DNA from: Coffea arabica
Taxonomy: Eukaryota; Streptophyta; Magnoliopsida; Gentianales; Rubiaceae
Assembly (NCBI RefSeq): GCF_036785885.1
Contig: NC_092312.1
Coordinates: forward strand, 26,588,001 to 26,652,000
DNA: 64,000 nucleotides
Direction: 5' to 3'
Every line of letters starts with the position of its first letter. Position 1 is the first letter of the stretch. This document shows positions 45,976-56,909 of the stretch, one piece after another. The notes beneath the pieces were generated by a model. It was given only the letters and a program-made list of their open reading frames with translations, was not told the origin of the DNA and made no database searches. Both the position numbers and the translations under genes were made by a program.

Positions 45976-46147
45976 TCCTACCAACCTGGGTTCGAACTTC
46001 CCTTGGGACATTTGCCCGTCGCACAGGATTTGCCTAGTGCATCTTATCCCTCCATATGGTTGACGGGCTATTACACGGGACGGGGTTTACCTAGTTTGCA
46101 CTCTCGAATAGTGACTGTGGGTGCCCTTGTCAAAAAAAAAAAAAAAA
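45976..46147 (+). mobile_element. SINE, copy in unit 2
   Basis: Duplicate of 42584-42752 with a clearer B box (GGGTTCGAAC) and a longer poly(A) tail. The same flanking ATGAACT..AAGGAA duplication is present. Confidence 0.7.
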
Positions 46148-46654
46148 TGAACTTAAGGAAATAGAAGAACTTGTTAAGTCGTTTTCTCATTATTTTCTGT
46201 CATGTTTGCAATGGAGGAAGAATGGTGGACCTTGTAATAAATAAAACAAAAATTCGATTTTACTACACAAAAGTTTTAGGGAAACTTCCTCAAAACAATT
46301 TTATAAAAAAAAAATGAAAACTACCCATCAACCCCCAAAAAAAAAAGGACCCTTCATGCATAATTAGTAACTCTCAAGATTTTGGAGATTTCCCCATATT
46401 GGCGAAAATGGAAAAAGAAAAATAGAAAGTAGTAGTAGCCTTGCTCTTGTTAAAGGGGGATTTTCATTACATTTTTTTTTTTCACGCAATACAGGATTGT
46501 AAGTCCAATGTCTATATCCAATGGCTTGTCATAACAACGCTCAATTTCGAGCATCCCCAATGCTTGTATATCTTGATTACTTCATACAATTTGTCACCTT
46601 CAATGAGCTTTTATTTTTATTTTTTATTTTTAATGAGTATCAAAACATACACGG

Positions 46655-46864
46655 GTGGCTTTGGCATCAGGAGGAAAGCATTATACAGATATAGTCAGGG
46701 AAGCTCAGCTGAACGCTGATCTTCCTATTGTAATATGTGTGGACGCCAAGGGATTGCCATTGGAACCTGATAATTTGCACCTCACCACCCCTGCCCAAGG
46801 CAGCCTGGGAGACATGCTTTCTGATGCTTTTCTTTCCAACTTGGTTGGCCGACTCACTAGCTGA
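46655..46864 (+). pseudogene. Carbohydrate esterase C-terminal fragment, unit 2
   Basis: Protein identical to the fragment at 43265-43474, including the DAKGLPLEPDNLHL motif. It lacks upstream exons in the same way, so it was already a fragment before the duplication. Confidence 0.8.
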
Positions 46865-47169
46865 GCTAAAGAATCATTTTCATGAAATAGACACATGAAC
46901 AAATGGATAAATAAACTTTAGTGGAAGTTCTTAAAATTAACTTCTGTAGAACGGTTCCAATTGTTTATATTGAATTTGTCTTGTTTGAGTTTTTCGTTGA
47001 TGTACCCTTTTAAGATGTAAAAATGGTGCACATTTCAGTCCCCCAAATTCTTATACGATAAATAGTCCTTGGAAGAACTGTTGCTTCATCTCCTTGTTTC
47101 ACTATTCAAAGCAATGTCAAATCCTACCATAATGTTCTAATTAGATTAGGGTATATCATTAGTTGATTG

Positions 47170-48119
47170 CGCACATCTTTTTCTTGTGTTGCGCTTAGAT
47201 CGTGCATTTTCTGAGTATGAATGGAGTTGGATTTCATGTTTCATGTTTAGTTCAAGTTTAACATGAGACTAAAATATTGAAGCAGTAAGTTAAAGTAAAA
47301 CAGTTGATGTCAAAATATTAGTGCTGTTGCTTACTTTTTATTTTATTTTTGATAAGATTACAATTAACTTATAATATTGGGAGTAATAAAAATAAACTAT
47401 TGTAAAACTAACTCACAAGTAGTGAAAATTACAAACAAATAACACTGCAAAATAAACCATAAATAGTAAGAAAAAAAATTCACATATAGTTAGACTTGAA
47501 CCTAAGCTTTCATAACTTACCATTAATTTGTGATCTTTTCTTGCTTATTCATATCAACTAAGCAAACATTTGTGAGTCCTCTTTTTTCACTAATTTGTAA
47601 ATTGGGCCTTAGGATCGTAGGAAAAGTGGATTACATTCGATACAACAAATATGTTAGGCTATAATTCTTGAGGTAGTTGACTTATGATTAAAATACCTCA
47701 AGATAAGACGTGCTAAGAGATGATGACTTTGATAGTGCCCTAACACAATTGGTTGTTTTCAAGGTGCATAAAAAATCCCTTGTCAAAGGCATATAAAAAT
47801 TACGGGTTAATTTCCATACTTGAAATGACATTACAGAATGTATGATATGTATCACATGCTACATATAAACCCATGAAATTAGTTGAAGACAGAAGCTTTC
47901 AAACTGATATATCTAAGCATATATTCTTCGTCCATTTTTTGGATAATCATTTGTTTGCCAAAAATGGAGTGAAATGATAATATGTTTGGACGGAGTAGAA
48001 TAACATTGTCTTGGACTCAAGTTTCAACAGCTTCACTGCTCAATGATGATTTATTGATATTTAAATGTGCGGTTGAAGCGGATAAGCATATTCTTTTGAC
48101 AAAGTCTCCAAAAAAAAAA
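47170..48119. other. Intergenic AT-rich spacer
   Basis: No gene or element boundary recognised. The right end is an A-rich run near 48110. Confidence 0.4.
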
Positions 48120-48174
48120 AAAGAGAATTCTTTCCCGATTTGTAAATAAACCAAGTTGAGAAAGTCTTCTCATT

Positions 48175-48486
48175 GCTCCATGGGAGATTCGAAGGGAAGT
48201 CAGACAGATTTGGAAGTTCTTGGAAGATCCTGCTCATTTATCACACTGTTATCGAGAGGCTAACACAGTTGCTGATGTTTTATCCAATGTCGGAACATCT
48301 CACCCATACCAACAAGTCAAGATTTATGACAGCTTCAGTATGTTCCCAAGGGAAGCTCGTGGGCCAATTTTTCTAGACAAGTTGGGTTTGCCCTCAGTTC
48401 GGAAATTTAGACGTCTGTAAGAAAATATTGTGTATATCTCTTCCATTAATAAAATAAAAAAGTCCTGATTCAAAAAAAAAAAAAAA
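48175..48486 (+). mobile_element. 5'-truncated LINE: RNase H tail and poly(A)
   Basis: The frame from 48175 encodes APWEIRREVRQIWKFLEDPA, then HLSHCYREANTVADVLSNVG and FPREARGPIFLDKLGLPSVR, ending TAA at 48418. The HCYREAN.VAD phrase is the end of the RNase H domain found at the C-terminus of plant L1-type LINEs. A short 3' UTR with AATAAA and a poly(A) run (48472-48486) follows. The left border and target duplication are unclear. Only this 3' remnant is present. Confidence 0.7.
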
Positions 48487-48899
48487 CAACATATATGGTC
48501 TAGAACGTACAAATATTTCTATGAGATGAATCGCATGGTATGCATAAAATAGAAGAATGGACATGCCTGCCTTGCTAATTTGGTTTAAGCTAGGTCCATA
48601 AGTATCGAGCAATAAATAATCAATGTTCAAACTTCCCTAGTCAGAATCCAATGAGCGCAGTTCTTCTACCAAGCACAAATTCACGTTGAAAAAATTATCG
48701 TTCCTAATTTTTTTGGTTTTCACCAATACGATCATGAATATTGCAAATTCTCAAACGAAAAAGATATTTCATCTAAACGGTCAAAGCAACATGTCTGGCC
48801 AAGGTGGTGTTGTGAAGAACAAATTGGGATGGTGTTATACCCACAGAATGCAGATGGTGTTATACTCACATCTAAGCAGGGAGTCGACTTTCTTTTGAT

Positions 48900-48996
48900 C
48901 CGATCAAATAATACGGATCGGATATCTTATTTTTCAAATTAGATCAAATCAGGTATGTCAAATTTTCGAGTTATCAGGTATTTTTACCCACCTCTA
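48900..48996. mobile_element. Right end of a hAT-like element inside the esterase pseudogene
   Basis: The sequence inserted between esterase blocks ends TACCCACCTCTA, which in reverse complement reads TAGAGGTGGGTA, a hAT-type terminus. No matching left end or 8-bp duplication was found, so the element is probably truncated. Confidence 0.35.
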
Positions 48997-49251
48997 ATTG
49001 GACTTGTTCCTAGTGCAATATCTGGGACCAAAATTATCAATTGGCAGAAAGGCTCTGTGGCGTATAATCAATTGGTAGCAAGAGCTGAGGCTGCTGGAAA
49101 GAGAGGTGGGGTGATTGATACTCTTGTTTGGTACCAGGGTGATAGTGATACAGTGGCCAAAGCTGGTGCAGATGCATGCGAAGGGAGGGTTCAGCAGTTC
49201 ATATCAGACCTCGGGCCGATTTCAACTTACCATACCTTGTCTTCAACCTGA

Positions 49252-50094
49252 TTTTTCTTTTTTCAACTTAGTTTTTAGTAATTGAAACGGTACATAATAG
49301 TAGCCACTTTAACAATCAGGGAAGAAATAATTGTATCTTATTAGTCACATTTTGGGTGTGGGACTATCAATAAGACTTTATGAACTGGGTTTTGAAGTTC
49401 GAGCTCACATTAGGAGGGCTATACTCAGGTCGCATATATAGTGGGGTTTCAGCCTATTTTGGGCTTGGTCTAAATTTAGAATTAATACATAATTATATGT
49501 CCTACTATTATTATTATTACTACTACTATATGTAAATTACAAACTCTCTACAATATAATACACATATTATAAAACTATTATATATATGAAATTATCTAGA
49601 CCAGACTTTAATCGGGTTTAGCCTAATGAGTCTAGACTCTGCTCATAATTAAATTACGTCTTATATTTGGGTCGAACTCAAGCCAACACACCCTAGTCCT
49701 ATTTAAGTTTGGAAAATGCATTTTATTTAATTGTTGAGAACTTAGTCTCTTATTTTTCAGGGTTGACGAATTAAGTATCACAATTTTTAGATTGAAATAT
49801 AAACTTAACCCCTATCTTTTAATTAAACAATTGAATCCAGAACATCCAACAAAAATTTGCCTTGGTTATGATGAATTTGATCCACCCAAATGCTAGAATA
49901 GAAGGGTGCTAAATATTATCCTTATTTGGAGGGGCCAAATTACATGTGTTTCAAGAAATTACCTGTACATTATTTTTGGAAAAGCCTAAATCTCAAAATT
50001 TCAAACGTTAAAGAATTTCAATGTGATCGTGATGAATCACGCAATGCTTCTATTGAACATTGTCAATCAATAATCTGAATTTTGTTTGTTTGTA
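49252..50094. other. AT-rich insertion or intron within the esterase pseudogene
   Basis: Non-coding. Contains a stretch with inverted GGTTTAGCCTAATGAGTCTA-like wording near 49610 that may be old repeat DNA. Borders unclear. Confidence 0.35.
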
Positions 50095-50300
50095 TTTGTT
50101 TCACGGGCGGGTTTGGCTCAGGAATTGGAAATTTTACAGAGGAAGTAAGGCAAGTACAGCTTAGAAACGGAGTTCCTAATTCGAGAGTTGTTGATGCCAA
50201 GGGTTTTCCTTTGCAGAATGATACAGTATACCTGTCTACTAGTGCCCAAGTCGCCCTTGGACAGAATCTTGCCGCTTTCCCATTTCAGGTCAGTTATTGA

Positions 50301-50734
50301 TGAATGACGAGAACATTGCTAGTGTGATCAATGTAAAGAGCATTTATCCTAGGTCCAGAAAAAATCCTAAAACATTCAAAACATTGTTGGGCACATTTGT
50401 CCTTCAGTTCTTTTTACGCATATCTCAATATGATATACATTTTTTCCACTAAAATGCTTGAATTTCCAACTTAAAAAGTGTAGCATTACCCCAAAAAAAA
50501 AATTTAGCATTATCCATGGAACCATAATCAATGGGCATTTATTGTCATTTTTATGGAACTTTTGGACGGAAAACTCAAAATAAACTTTTCAAATATTTTT
50601 CAAGGTTTAAGTGTATGCGTATGGTAAACTCAGGAAGGCAACGTGTTATTGAGATCTAGTTTCCCAAGGAGTGTAATCAACCCAAAGAAAAAAAGAAAAA
50701 AAGAGTTTTAGACTTATAGGAGTGCAAAGTGTAA

Positions 50735-50800
<66 letters not shown>

Positions 50801-51008
50801 GAAGCTATTAATTTAATTAGACATTTTCTCTTCCTTATGTGGCACCTCTCTCGTTGATCAGCATTTACAGGTTATTTACGGATCATTTGGAGATTGGGTT
50901 AAACCGATTTTTTGTTACTCATTGATAAATTTGATTTCTAATCAGATTGGTCTTTTAACTTGAAACTTTAAGTCCAATACACCGGTGGTTTATCTTTCAT
51001 ACGTACAA
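50301..51008. other. Intergenic spacer with microsatellite
   Basis: No gene seen. Contains the (TC)n(TA)n run described separately. Confidence 0.4.
50735..50797. repeat. (TC)n(TA)n microsatellite
   Basis: About 13 TC units pass directly into about 18 TA units. Confidence 0.95.
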
Positions 51009-51017
51009 TTATATATA

Positions 51018-52052
51018 GGGATATTATCACTTTATCCACTTAAGCTATATCACTACTATCAATTTATCCCTAATGTTATCTTTTAGTCATTTCACCCAAA
51101 GGTAATTCAACTTAGTATGTTAATAAATATTTGACAAAAATACCTTTTTATTTTATAGCATTACTATATTGTTATTATCACTTTATCCCTTTAAATTATA
51201 GTGATATAATCGTTTTACTCTCTTCTAAATATTTTACGCTAACTTTAATCTAAAAAGTATGTTAAAAAATGTTTAAATGTATTTACCTTTTTTATATATA
51301 ATTAAAAATAAAAAAGTTGGGATAATTATTCTTCCTTTTTTCACTCTAAGATTCCAAAAATATAAAAATAAAAGGGTTTTCTCAAATTTCTTTTTTCACT
51401 CTTATTAATACTTGAAAAAGAAAAGGAGATAGGACAGAAGGAGATAGAAAATTAGATTTTACAAAAAAAGAAAATAAGAAAAAAGCTAATATTATCATAT
51501 TATTTTAATGTCCTCGGCATTAGAATTGGAATTGGATAATAAACAGAAAAGTAAAGTAATTTTAAAATAATAAAAATATTGAATTCTTTCTTGTTTGTAT
51601 TAAAAAAGAATTGAGCTCTCTCTCTCTCTCTCTCTCCCTCCCTTATTTTTCTATTTTTTTTCAATGTTAATAAGATTGCCAAGAAGAAAGAGATTAATAT
51701 TTTGACTTTCTTTTTCTTCATACTAAAAAGGAGAGGAGCATTCTAAATTTTTTATTATTTTTATTATACAAAAAAGAGAGTACTATTTTTTAAAGTTTTT
51801 TAACTTATTAAGTTGGTTTAATGGTGGGATAAATTGTCTAAAAAATAACTCTATGGGGTAAATTGATAATAAGATTATAGTTTATGGGGATAAAGTGATA
51901 ATAATTTTAAAGGTTAAATATGTCTTATCACTTGAATTAATAAATTTCATTAAGTTTAGCCCGTTAGTCTTGGGATTAAAATGACTAAAACATAACGTTA
52001 AGAGGGAAATTGATAGTGACGTTAAACGTTAAGGATAAAGTGATAATAACCC
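51018..52052. mobile_element. MULE-type foldback MITE, 1.0 kb
   Basis: The left end GGGATATTATCACTTTATCC and the reverse complement of the right end, GGGTTATTATCACTTTATCC, are inverted copies. The similarity continues through CACTACTATCAATTTATCCC and TTTTAGTCATTT. The flanking 9-bp sequences TTATATATA (51009-51017) and TTATACATA (52053-52061) agree at eight of nine. The interior is AT-rich with a (TC)n run near 51616 and no gene. Confidence 0.85.
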
Positions 52053-52677
52053 TTATACATAATTTGTATTTGAATTCACTTCTACTATGGGATATCTTAT
52101 CTCCTGATTTTAAGAAATGTTAAAGTTCACATTATTTAGCATATAAAAACAATTTTTAAATGGATTCCCCATTATCCATGCATACAGATAAAGGTGAATA
52201 GACATGTCAATGTGTTGGGTCTTATCCAGATCCAATATATTTGGATAGAGTTTGGATTTAATTTTTCAAATCCAAACCCTACCACTACAACAAAAATGGC
52301 CTTTCCTGCCATGCCTATAAGGATACTTGCTGGTTTGTGTTATTATAGCACTCCTATCATGATACTTATTATCAACTCAATAATATATACTTTAATTTTT
52401 TTATTTTATCAGATATAAAAATAATAATGTGCCTTCAGAGTTCAGACTACCTAATATGACACTTGAGAAGATGTGAGATGTACAAAAAAAAAAAAGACAC
52501 CAAACGGCATCGTTTGATTTTGGCGAAGATTCATTTGCTGTAAAATACTCAAAATTTTCATTTTTCCGGCCAAAACACTTACTCAAAATTTTCATTTTTT
52601 TGGCTCCACCATTTCCAGCCCCCTCCCCCCTCTCTCTATCTCTTTATTGTCAGATTCTGATGTAGTTGGTGGGAAAA

Positions 52678-52953
52678 ATGAGTAGCAGCCAGGTAGCAAT
52701 TTCGTTCCTGACCAACATAGTGACGGTTTCCTTTGAAAGTGTAGATGTTGAAGGGGATCCACTACTAGTCGCTGAACTTAAGGCCAATAAAGCCTTCGTC
52801 TTGTTAATGGGAGAAAACAATGAGTTGGTGAAATCAACTGTATCCAGAGAAGAAGCGAAACGCAGAGAAATCAAGAAAGGATTCTTTGGGAGTCTTGAGA
52901 AGATGGCAAGCCAATTAATCTTACTTGTGGTAATTGAACTTTCTCCTTTCTAG
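52678..52953 (+). CDS. First exon-like frame within the CACTA element, unknown
   Basis: The ATG at 52678 begins MSSSQVAISFLTNIVTVSFE and continues with a charged helical stretch (SREEAKRREIKKGFFGSLEK). It has a CT-rich leader just upstream. It may splice onward to the exon at 53762, but no donor could be fixed with confidence. I do not recognise the domain; it could be a captured host exon or an element-specific protein. Confidence 0.4.
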   Translation: MSSSQVAISFLTNIVTVSFESVDVEGDPLLVAELKANKAFVLLMGENNELVKSTVSREEAKRREIKKGFFGSLEKMASQLILLVVIELSPF

Positions 52954-53761
52954 ATTCCTGTCTCGTGTTTGTGTGTCCCTCAAATTATGCCGGTACCATT
53001 TCATCTATTTGATCGATACAAACTGGATTTGGTTTCAATTCTTTTGTGTTTGCTTAATTGCTTTTAGCTAATGATGTGTGGTGGGTATACGGTGGACTGT
53101 AGGAGTTTTGTGCATTAGTGCTTGATTCAGCAGACAATCTTTACCAGAGTGCTTTTCGTGAGATGAAAATTCTGGTACTAGATTCATGTGACTATTTTGT
53201 TATGGATTTGTTGTCTATAACCTGTTCGATAAATGTCAAATAGATGAATAGGAAGGATTAGGCATTCATTTTCTGTCTATCCTAATTTGCTTCATACTTG
53301 TGTACAGAATTTGGCACAGAAACTGATATTACAAGATAAGATGTGAATCTACTTGAAAAGAAAAGTGAAGCGAGAAGTGGAAGATAAGTGTGTGACTTTA
53401 AATAGGATCGGTGCAGTTTTGAAGTGCATATCTCACAAGGTTTCTGTCAGGTCAGATGGGTTCTGACAGTTTGGCTACAGATACTAGTCTGATTGTAAGA
53501 GTTCTACAAATCTATAGCTACTCTGCTATTCACTTTTAGCTTGTAAGTTTTCATCCAGCAAATGTGACAGGAAACATTGATGTCTCTTTCTTTATTCTTA
53601 TCTTTTTATGCATGAGAGACAACAAATGTTTTATTACCTCGAGAAATGTCATGGGGGAATATGGCTGTTACTTAAAAAAGTTTTCCGGTTAATGCATTTA
53701 GTCCAGCTAAATGCAGTACTATCAATTTGTAATAATCTTTAAGTTTGATTTGTAATTTTAG

Positions 53762-54070
53762 AAAATAAGCAAGCGAAACAAGGAGGCTCGAAAGAAGAAG
53801 AACATGAACCACACAACCGGGAAGAAACCATTTGCTGTGCTTCGAAGCAAAATGGTACTAATATATTTGTGCTATGACTTTCAAAATTTTATGTTAAACA
53901 ATCACTTGTATATGATGGACTAAACAAAATTATATAACTATTTCTAGACAAAGGAGTTGGGGTGCTCTACTACAAGAGTTGAAATGTTTGATAAATTTTA
54001 TAGCCATGCTGATGGGACTCCATCGAGTAGTGTGGTCGTTGAGAATTTGATAAGTGAACTAAGAGCATTT
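53762..54070 (+). pseudogene. Plant transposase (Ptta/En/Spm family) C-terminal fragment
   Basis: Two exons, 53762-53854 and 53948-54070, with AG and GT borders and compatible phase. They encode KRNKEARKKKNMNHTTGKKP then FAVLRSKM, followed by GCSTTRVEMFDKFYSHADGT. The pattern HTTGxKxFAxLR followed by TRVEMF..xHxDG is the signature of the conserved C-terminal domain of the Ptta/En/Spm family, found in CACTA-associated proteins. The DDE domain is absent. Confidence 0.65.
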
Positions 54071-54238
54071 GTATGTTACTTAAGTCATGCCGAAACTAAT
54101 AATAACTACATTTTGCTTTTCTTTTAAAGTAAAATGAAAGAAAAACAAGCTAAACTTCCACCAGAAACTGACGACTCAGTTGGCCAAAATGACATATTTG
54201 CTTAAGTCATTGGACAAGACAAACCTGGCCACGTCCGG

Positions 54239-55033
54239 TTGCAAAAGATGACCCCAAAAGAGAAATCTGCGGAGTCCAAACTCATTACTACAAGGGAGAA
54301 GAGACCTGCTAGATTGACAATGGATATGCTTTGTGGACAAGCTCTTAAAAGCCTGGAACATACAGATTCCTTAAAGTTGCAGCAGGGCAATGAAGATAAC
54401 CATAAGTTGGAGGATTGGTCCCAGAGCAATTCACTTTGTGTTCCTGCTCCTGCAAAAGAGGAGAGGAAAAAAGTAAATAGCTCTGAAAAATTAGATTTGC
54501 ATTTATTTCTTATTCTTCTGCGCCTGATTATGGGATTGTATCTTGCAGGATTCCCTGGAGTTGGAGGATGACATAAGCTTAAGATGTGCATCTGAACCTT
54601 TGCGTGAAGGGAGAGAAAATCAAGAAACATCTGCTACAAATAAAAGTTCATCTTCTACTGAAAACTGGCACCAGAGAGCGCTAGAGCTTTGCCTGAAATA
54701 AGGACATCTCCAGAACTTATATCTGGTAAAAGAAGTGACTTGGAAATTGGCAATGCTATGGATGTTGGTAAAGAAAAAACTGGTGTCACCATACCTAATT
54801 CAATTGCATCTGGAACAATTTCTCAGCTAGTTACACCTTCATCACCCTTGGGATCAGAGAACCCAAAGCAAGGAATTCAGGAAGTTAAAACATTCAAGAG
54901 TTCTTCCTCGTTAGTTATTGAAATTTTGGGCCCAAAAGCATTCCCTTGGACCAAGCAATGCAAAAAGCAGAAATTCCCTTGGACAACTCTTACTGCAAGT
55001 TCTTATAGACTTAGTGCTGATTCTCTCATTTAG
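54239..55033 (+). CDS. Unidentified exon-like frames in CACTA 3' half
   Basis: Frames at 54239-54475, around 54550-54710, and 54689-55033 are Ser/Glu/Lys-rich (REKRPARLTMDMLCGQALKS, SPELISGKRSDLEIGNAMDV). A GT-AG intron between 54473 and 54548 is plausible, and the reading changes frame near 54690. No family recognised. These could be the disordered tail of a TNP-like protein or a captured gene. Confidence 0.35.
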
Positions 55034-56501
55034 TTTCTTTTGTTTATTAGATGGCAATGCTTTTCATGTTAGTTTGCAATTCTTTTGAACCCTTTTACTT
55101 GGTTACTTTTGTTGTTGAAGGATATTTGAGCATTGACTTTTGTTTTTAAATTACTACATGCATTCTGTTCTTTGGGATAATTTTACAAGTCCTTTGGGTA
55201 TTTGATTGACGGAATATACAGCAGGAAGCACAACTAGGTTTCTTCTTTATAAAAAAAAGAAAAAAGAAAAAACACTCCTAGCAGTTAAAAGTGTCAGCAT
55301 AGCTCAACAGCATCGACAATATCCTGACACTTTCGATTGTCAAGAAAAAAGATTTTTGTTGGCAGATGGGATGCTATAATAGCATAGTTTTCCTGACATA
55401 TTTGAATGCTACGAGCCTATCCCCACATTGGAAGGGACAACACTCGTTCAAGGTGTGAGGAAAGGTAAAGTGTCAATTAAAATTATCTATCTGACACCTT
55501 TAAATGCCGTTAAAGGTCATTTTTGTTGTAGTGTACCTAGATCCAGACCCTGTGAAAGAGTCGTGGGTCTAGATAGGGTCTGGTTTTCTGAAATCCATAT
55601 CCAAATCTAGATCCATACCAGATCTTACCCAAACCCTTATATATTTAATTAAATAATATATATTTAGTAAATTTATAAAATAATAAAATATTTTATGGCT
55701 ATTGGATCGAATACAGTCAGATTTTATGGTATCAGAATCTGTATTTAGTATATTAGTAGTTGGGTGATTGATAAGATTTGTGTCAAATTGCTTCTAGATA
55801 TGGTTGAAATATTCGTGACTACTGATGATTGGATTGAATTAAAAAAATGAAGTTTTTGTAAATTTTCTTATTTTATTATTTATTTGTCATCGATCCTTAG
55901 TCAAATGACTTTTATCTCATTTATTATTTTAATGCTGGATTGCGAGACATCTACCAACATTGAGGTTTAAATAAGAAAAAGAGGTAAAAAATTATATTTT
56001 TTTAATAAGACTAAATATTTATATATGTTATGATTGTTTTTTTTTAAAAAAAAAAACTAATTCTAGTTGTCATTGTAATTGGTACAAACTTTTTCAAGAA
56101 AAAAAGAAAAGGTTAAGGCAAACAAATGAAATATTGGATATGGATGCAGTTGAATCTTTGAAAATATATAGAAGTAGTTAATAATAATTCTTTCTTTGAA
56201 TTCACAATATTGCATTCAACTTGTTGAATGTTAATTTTATTATTTGAAAATAAAAATTGGATGGTATTTATATTATTTACGAACTCTATATATTTTAAAT
56301 ATATTTTTACTTTAGTATGTTCAAAAAATACTCATGGATATCCATTGGATACCCAGATCTATAAAGGTTTGGATATGGACTTATTTTTTTCAGACCTAAA
56401 AGGGTTTGAATCTGGGTCCGAGTCTAACTAAATTAAATGATTTTGGATCTGATCAAAGGAATCCAATTAAGACCTTATCCATTGACATGCTTAAAGGTGA
56501 A

Positions 56502-56904
56502 GATGCATAGTCAGTATAAATAACAAAAAAATAGGATTGTTGATTCGTAACTAATCATCTCTCTTTGTCAAACACAAATGACATAATTACGTCCGCAATA
56601 TTGTCAATCAAACCATATATGCAGACACAAGATTGGAAAGTTTTTGTTTTCTCATCGTCAGGTACACAAGTTTTTCTCCTTCTTTTTGTAGGCAGTAACT
56701 TCCTTTTGGATGGGTAAATATTAGGTTTCTTTAGTCCTCTTCCTCTTTTAATGTGTTCCTACTAGCAACATTGTTGTGAAGATGAATAACAACGTTGTTG
56801 TCTATAGACTCTATACTCAAGAGAGAAAATTCTAAAACTATTATGAAAAAAAAAAGTTTTCTATTTGAGGGGTTGTTTGTGTTGGGGTTTCTAAGAATAG
56901 GTAG
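56502..56904. other. Spacer between hAT and solo LTR
   Basis: No feature recognised. Confidence 0.4.
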
Positions 56905-56909
56905 TTCGC

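Larger units (their letters stand above)
43774..47169. repeat. Tandem segmental duplication, unit 2 (compact)
   Basis: It begins at the TGATTG junction directly after the end of unit 1 and matches its three blocks without the Helitron and hAT insertions. Substitutions are few, and microsatellite-scale indels occur, for example one CTCCCCTTCTGTTTCA repeat is missing near 45480. It keeps both pre-insertion sites. Confidence 0.9.
48686..50300 (+). pseudogene. Carbohydrate esterase (SGNH, At4g34215-like), decayed third copy
   Basis: The start is preserved: MKKLSFLIFLVFTNTIMNIA signal peptide, then IFHLNGQSNMSGQGGV with the SGNH nucleophile Ser. A frameshift follows at about 48825 (the expected WDGVIPTEC is in the next frame), and the reading is broken by inserted AT-rich DNA to 48996. 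The middle block resumes (SAISGTKIINWQKGSVAYNQ, DTLVWYQGDSDTVAKA) and ends at 49251. After 0.85 kb a last block at 50108-50278 encodes GNFTEEVRQVQLRNG and DAKGFPLQNDTVYLSTSAQV. There the catalytic His of the usual NDTVHLST is Tyr. The deletions, frameshift and lost His make it a pseudogene. Confidence 0.8.
52283..55533 (+). mobile_element. CACTA (En/Spm) element
   Basis: Starts CACTACAACAAAAATGGCCT, and the reverse complement of its end is CACTACAACAAAAATGACCT, with the CACTA hallmark at both ends. An exact 3-bp duplication TAC flanks it (52280-52282 and 55534-55536). Subterminal repeats (ATAATAGCAT, CTGACAC) occur near the right end. At 3.25 kb it is far shorter than an autonomous element, and no DDE transposase was seen. 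It carries a Ptta/En/Spm-type fragment and other gene-like exons. Confidence 0.9.
52199..56493. mobile_element. Non-autonomous hAT element hosting a CACTA element
   Basis: The ends TAGACATGTCAATG and (reverse complement) TAAGCATGTCAATG form 14-bp TIRs. The exact 8-bp duplication AAGGTGAA flanks it (52191-52198 and 56494-56501). Without the inserted CACTA the hAT is about 1.04 kb. Its ends are rich in GGAT/ATCC words (ATCCAGATCC, GGGTCTAGAT, GGATATGGA), probable subterminal transposase-binding repeats. No hAT transposase. Confidence 0.9.
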
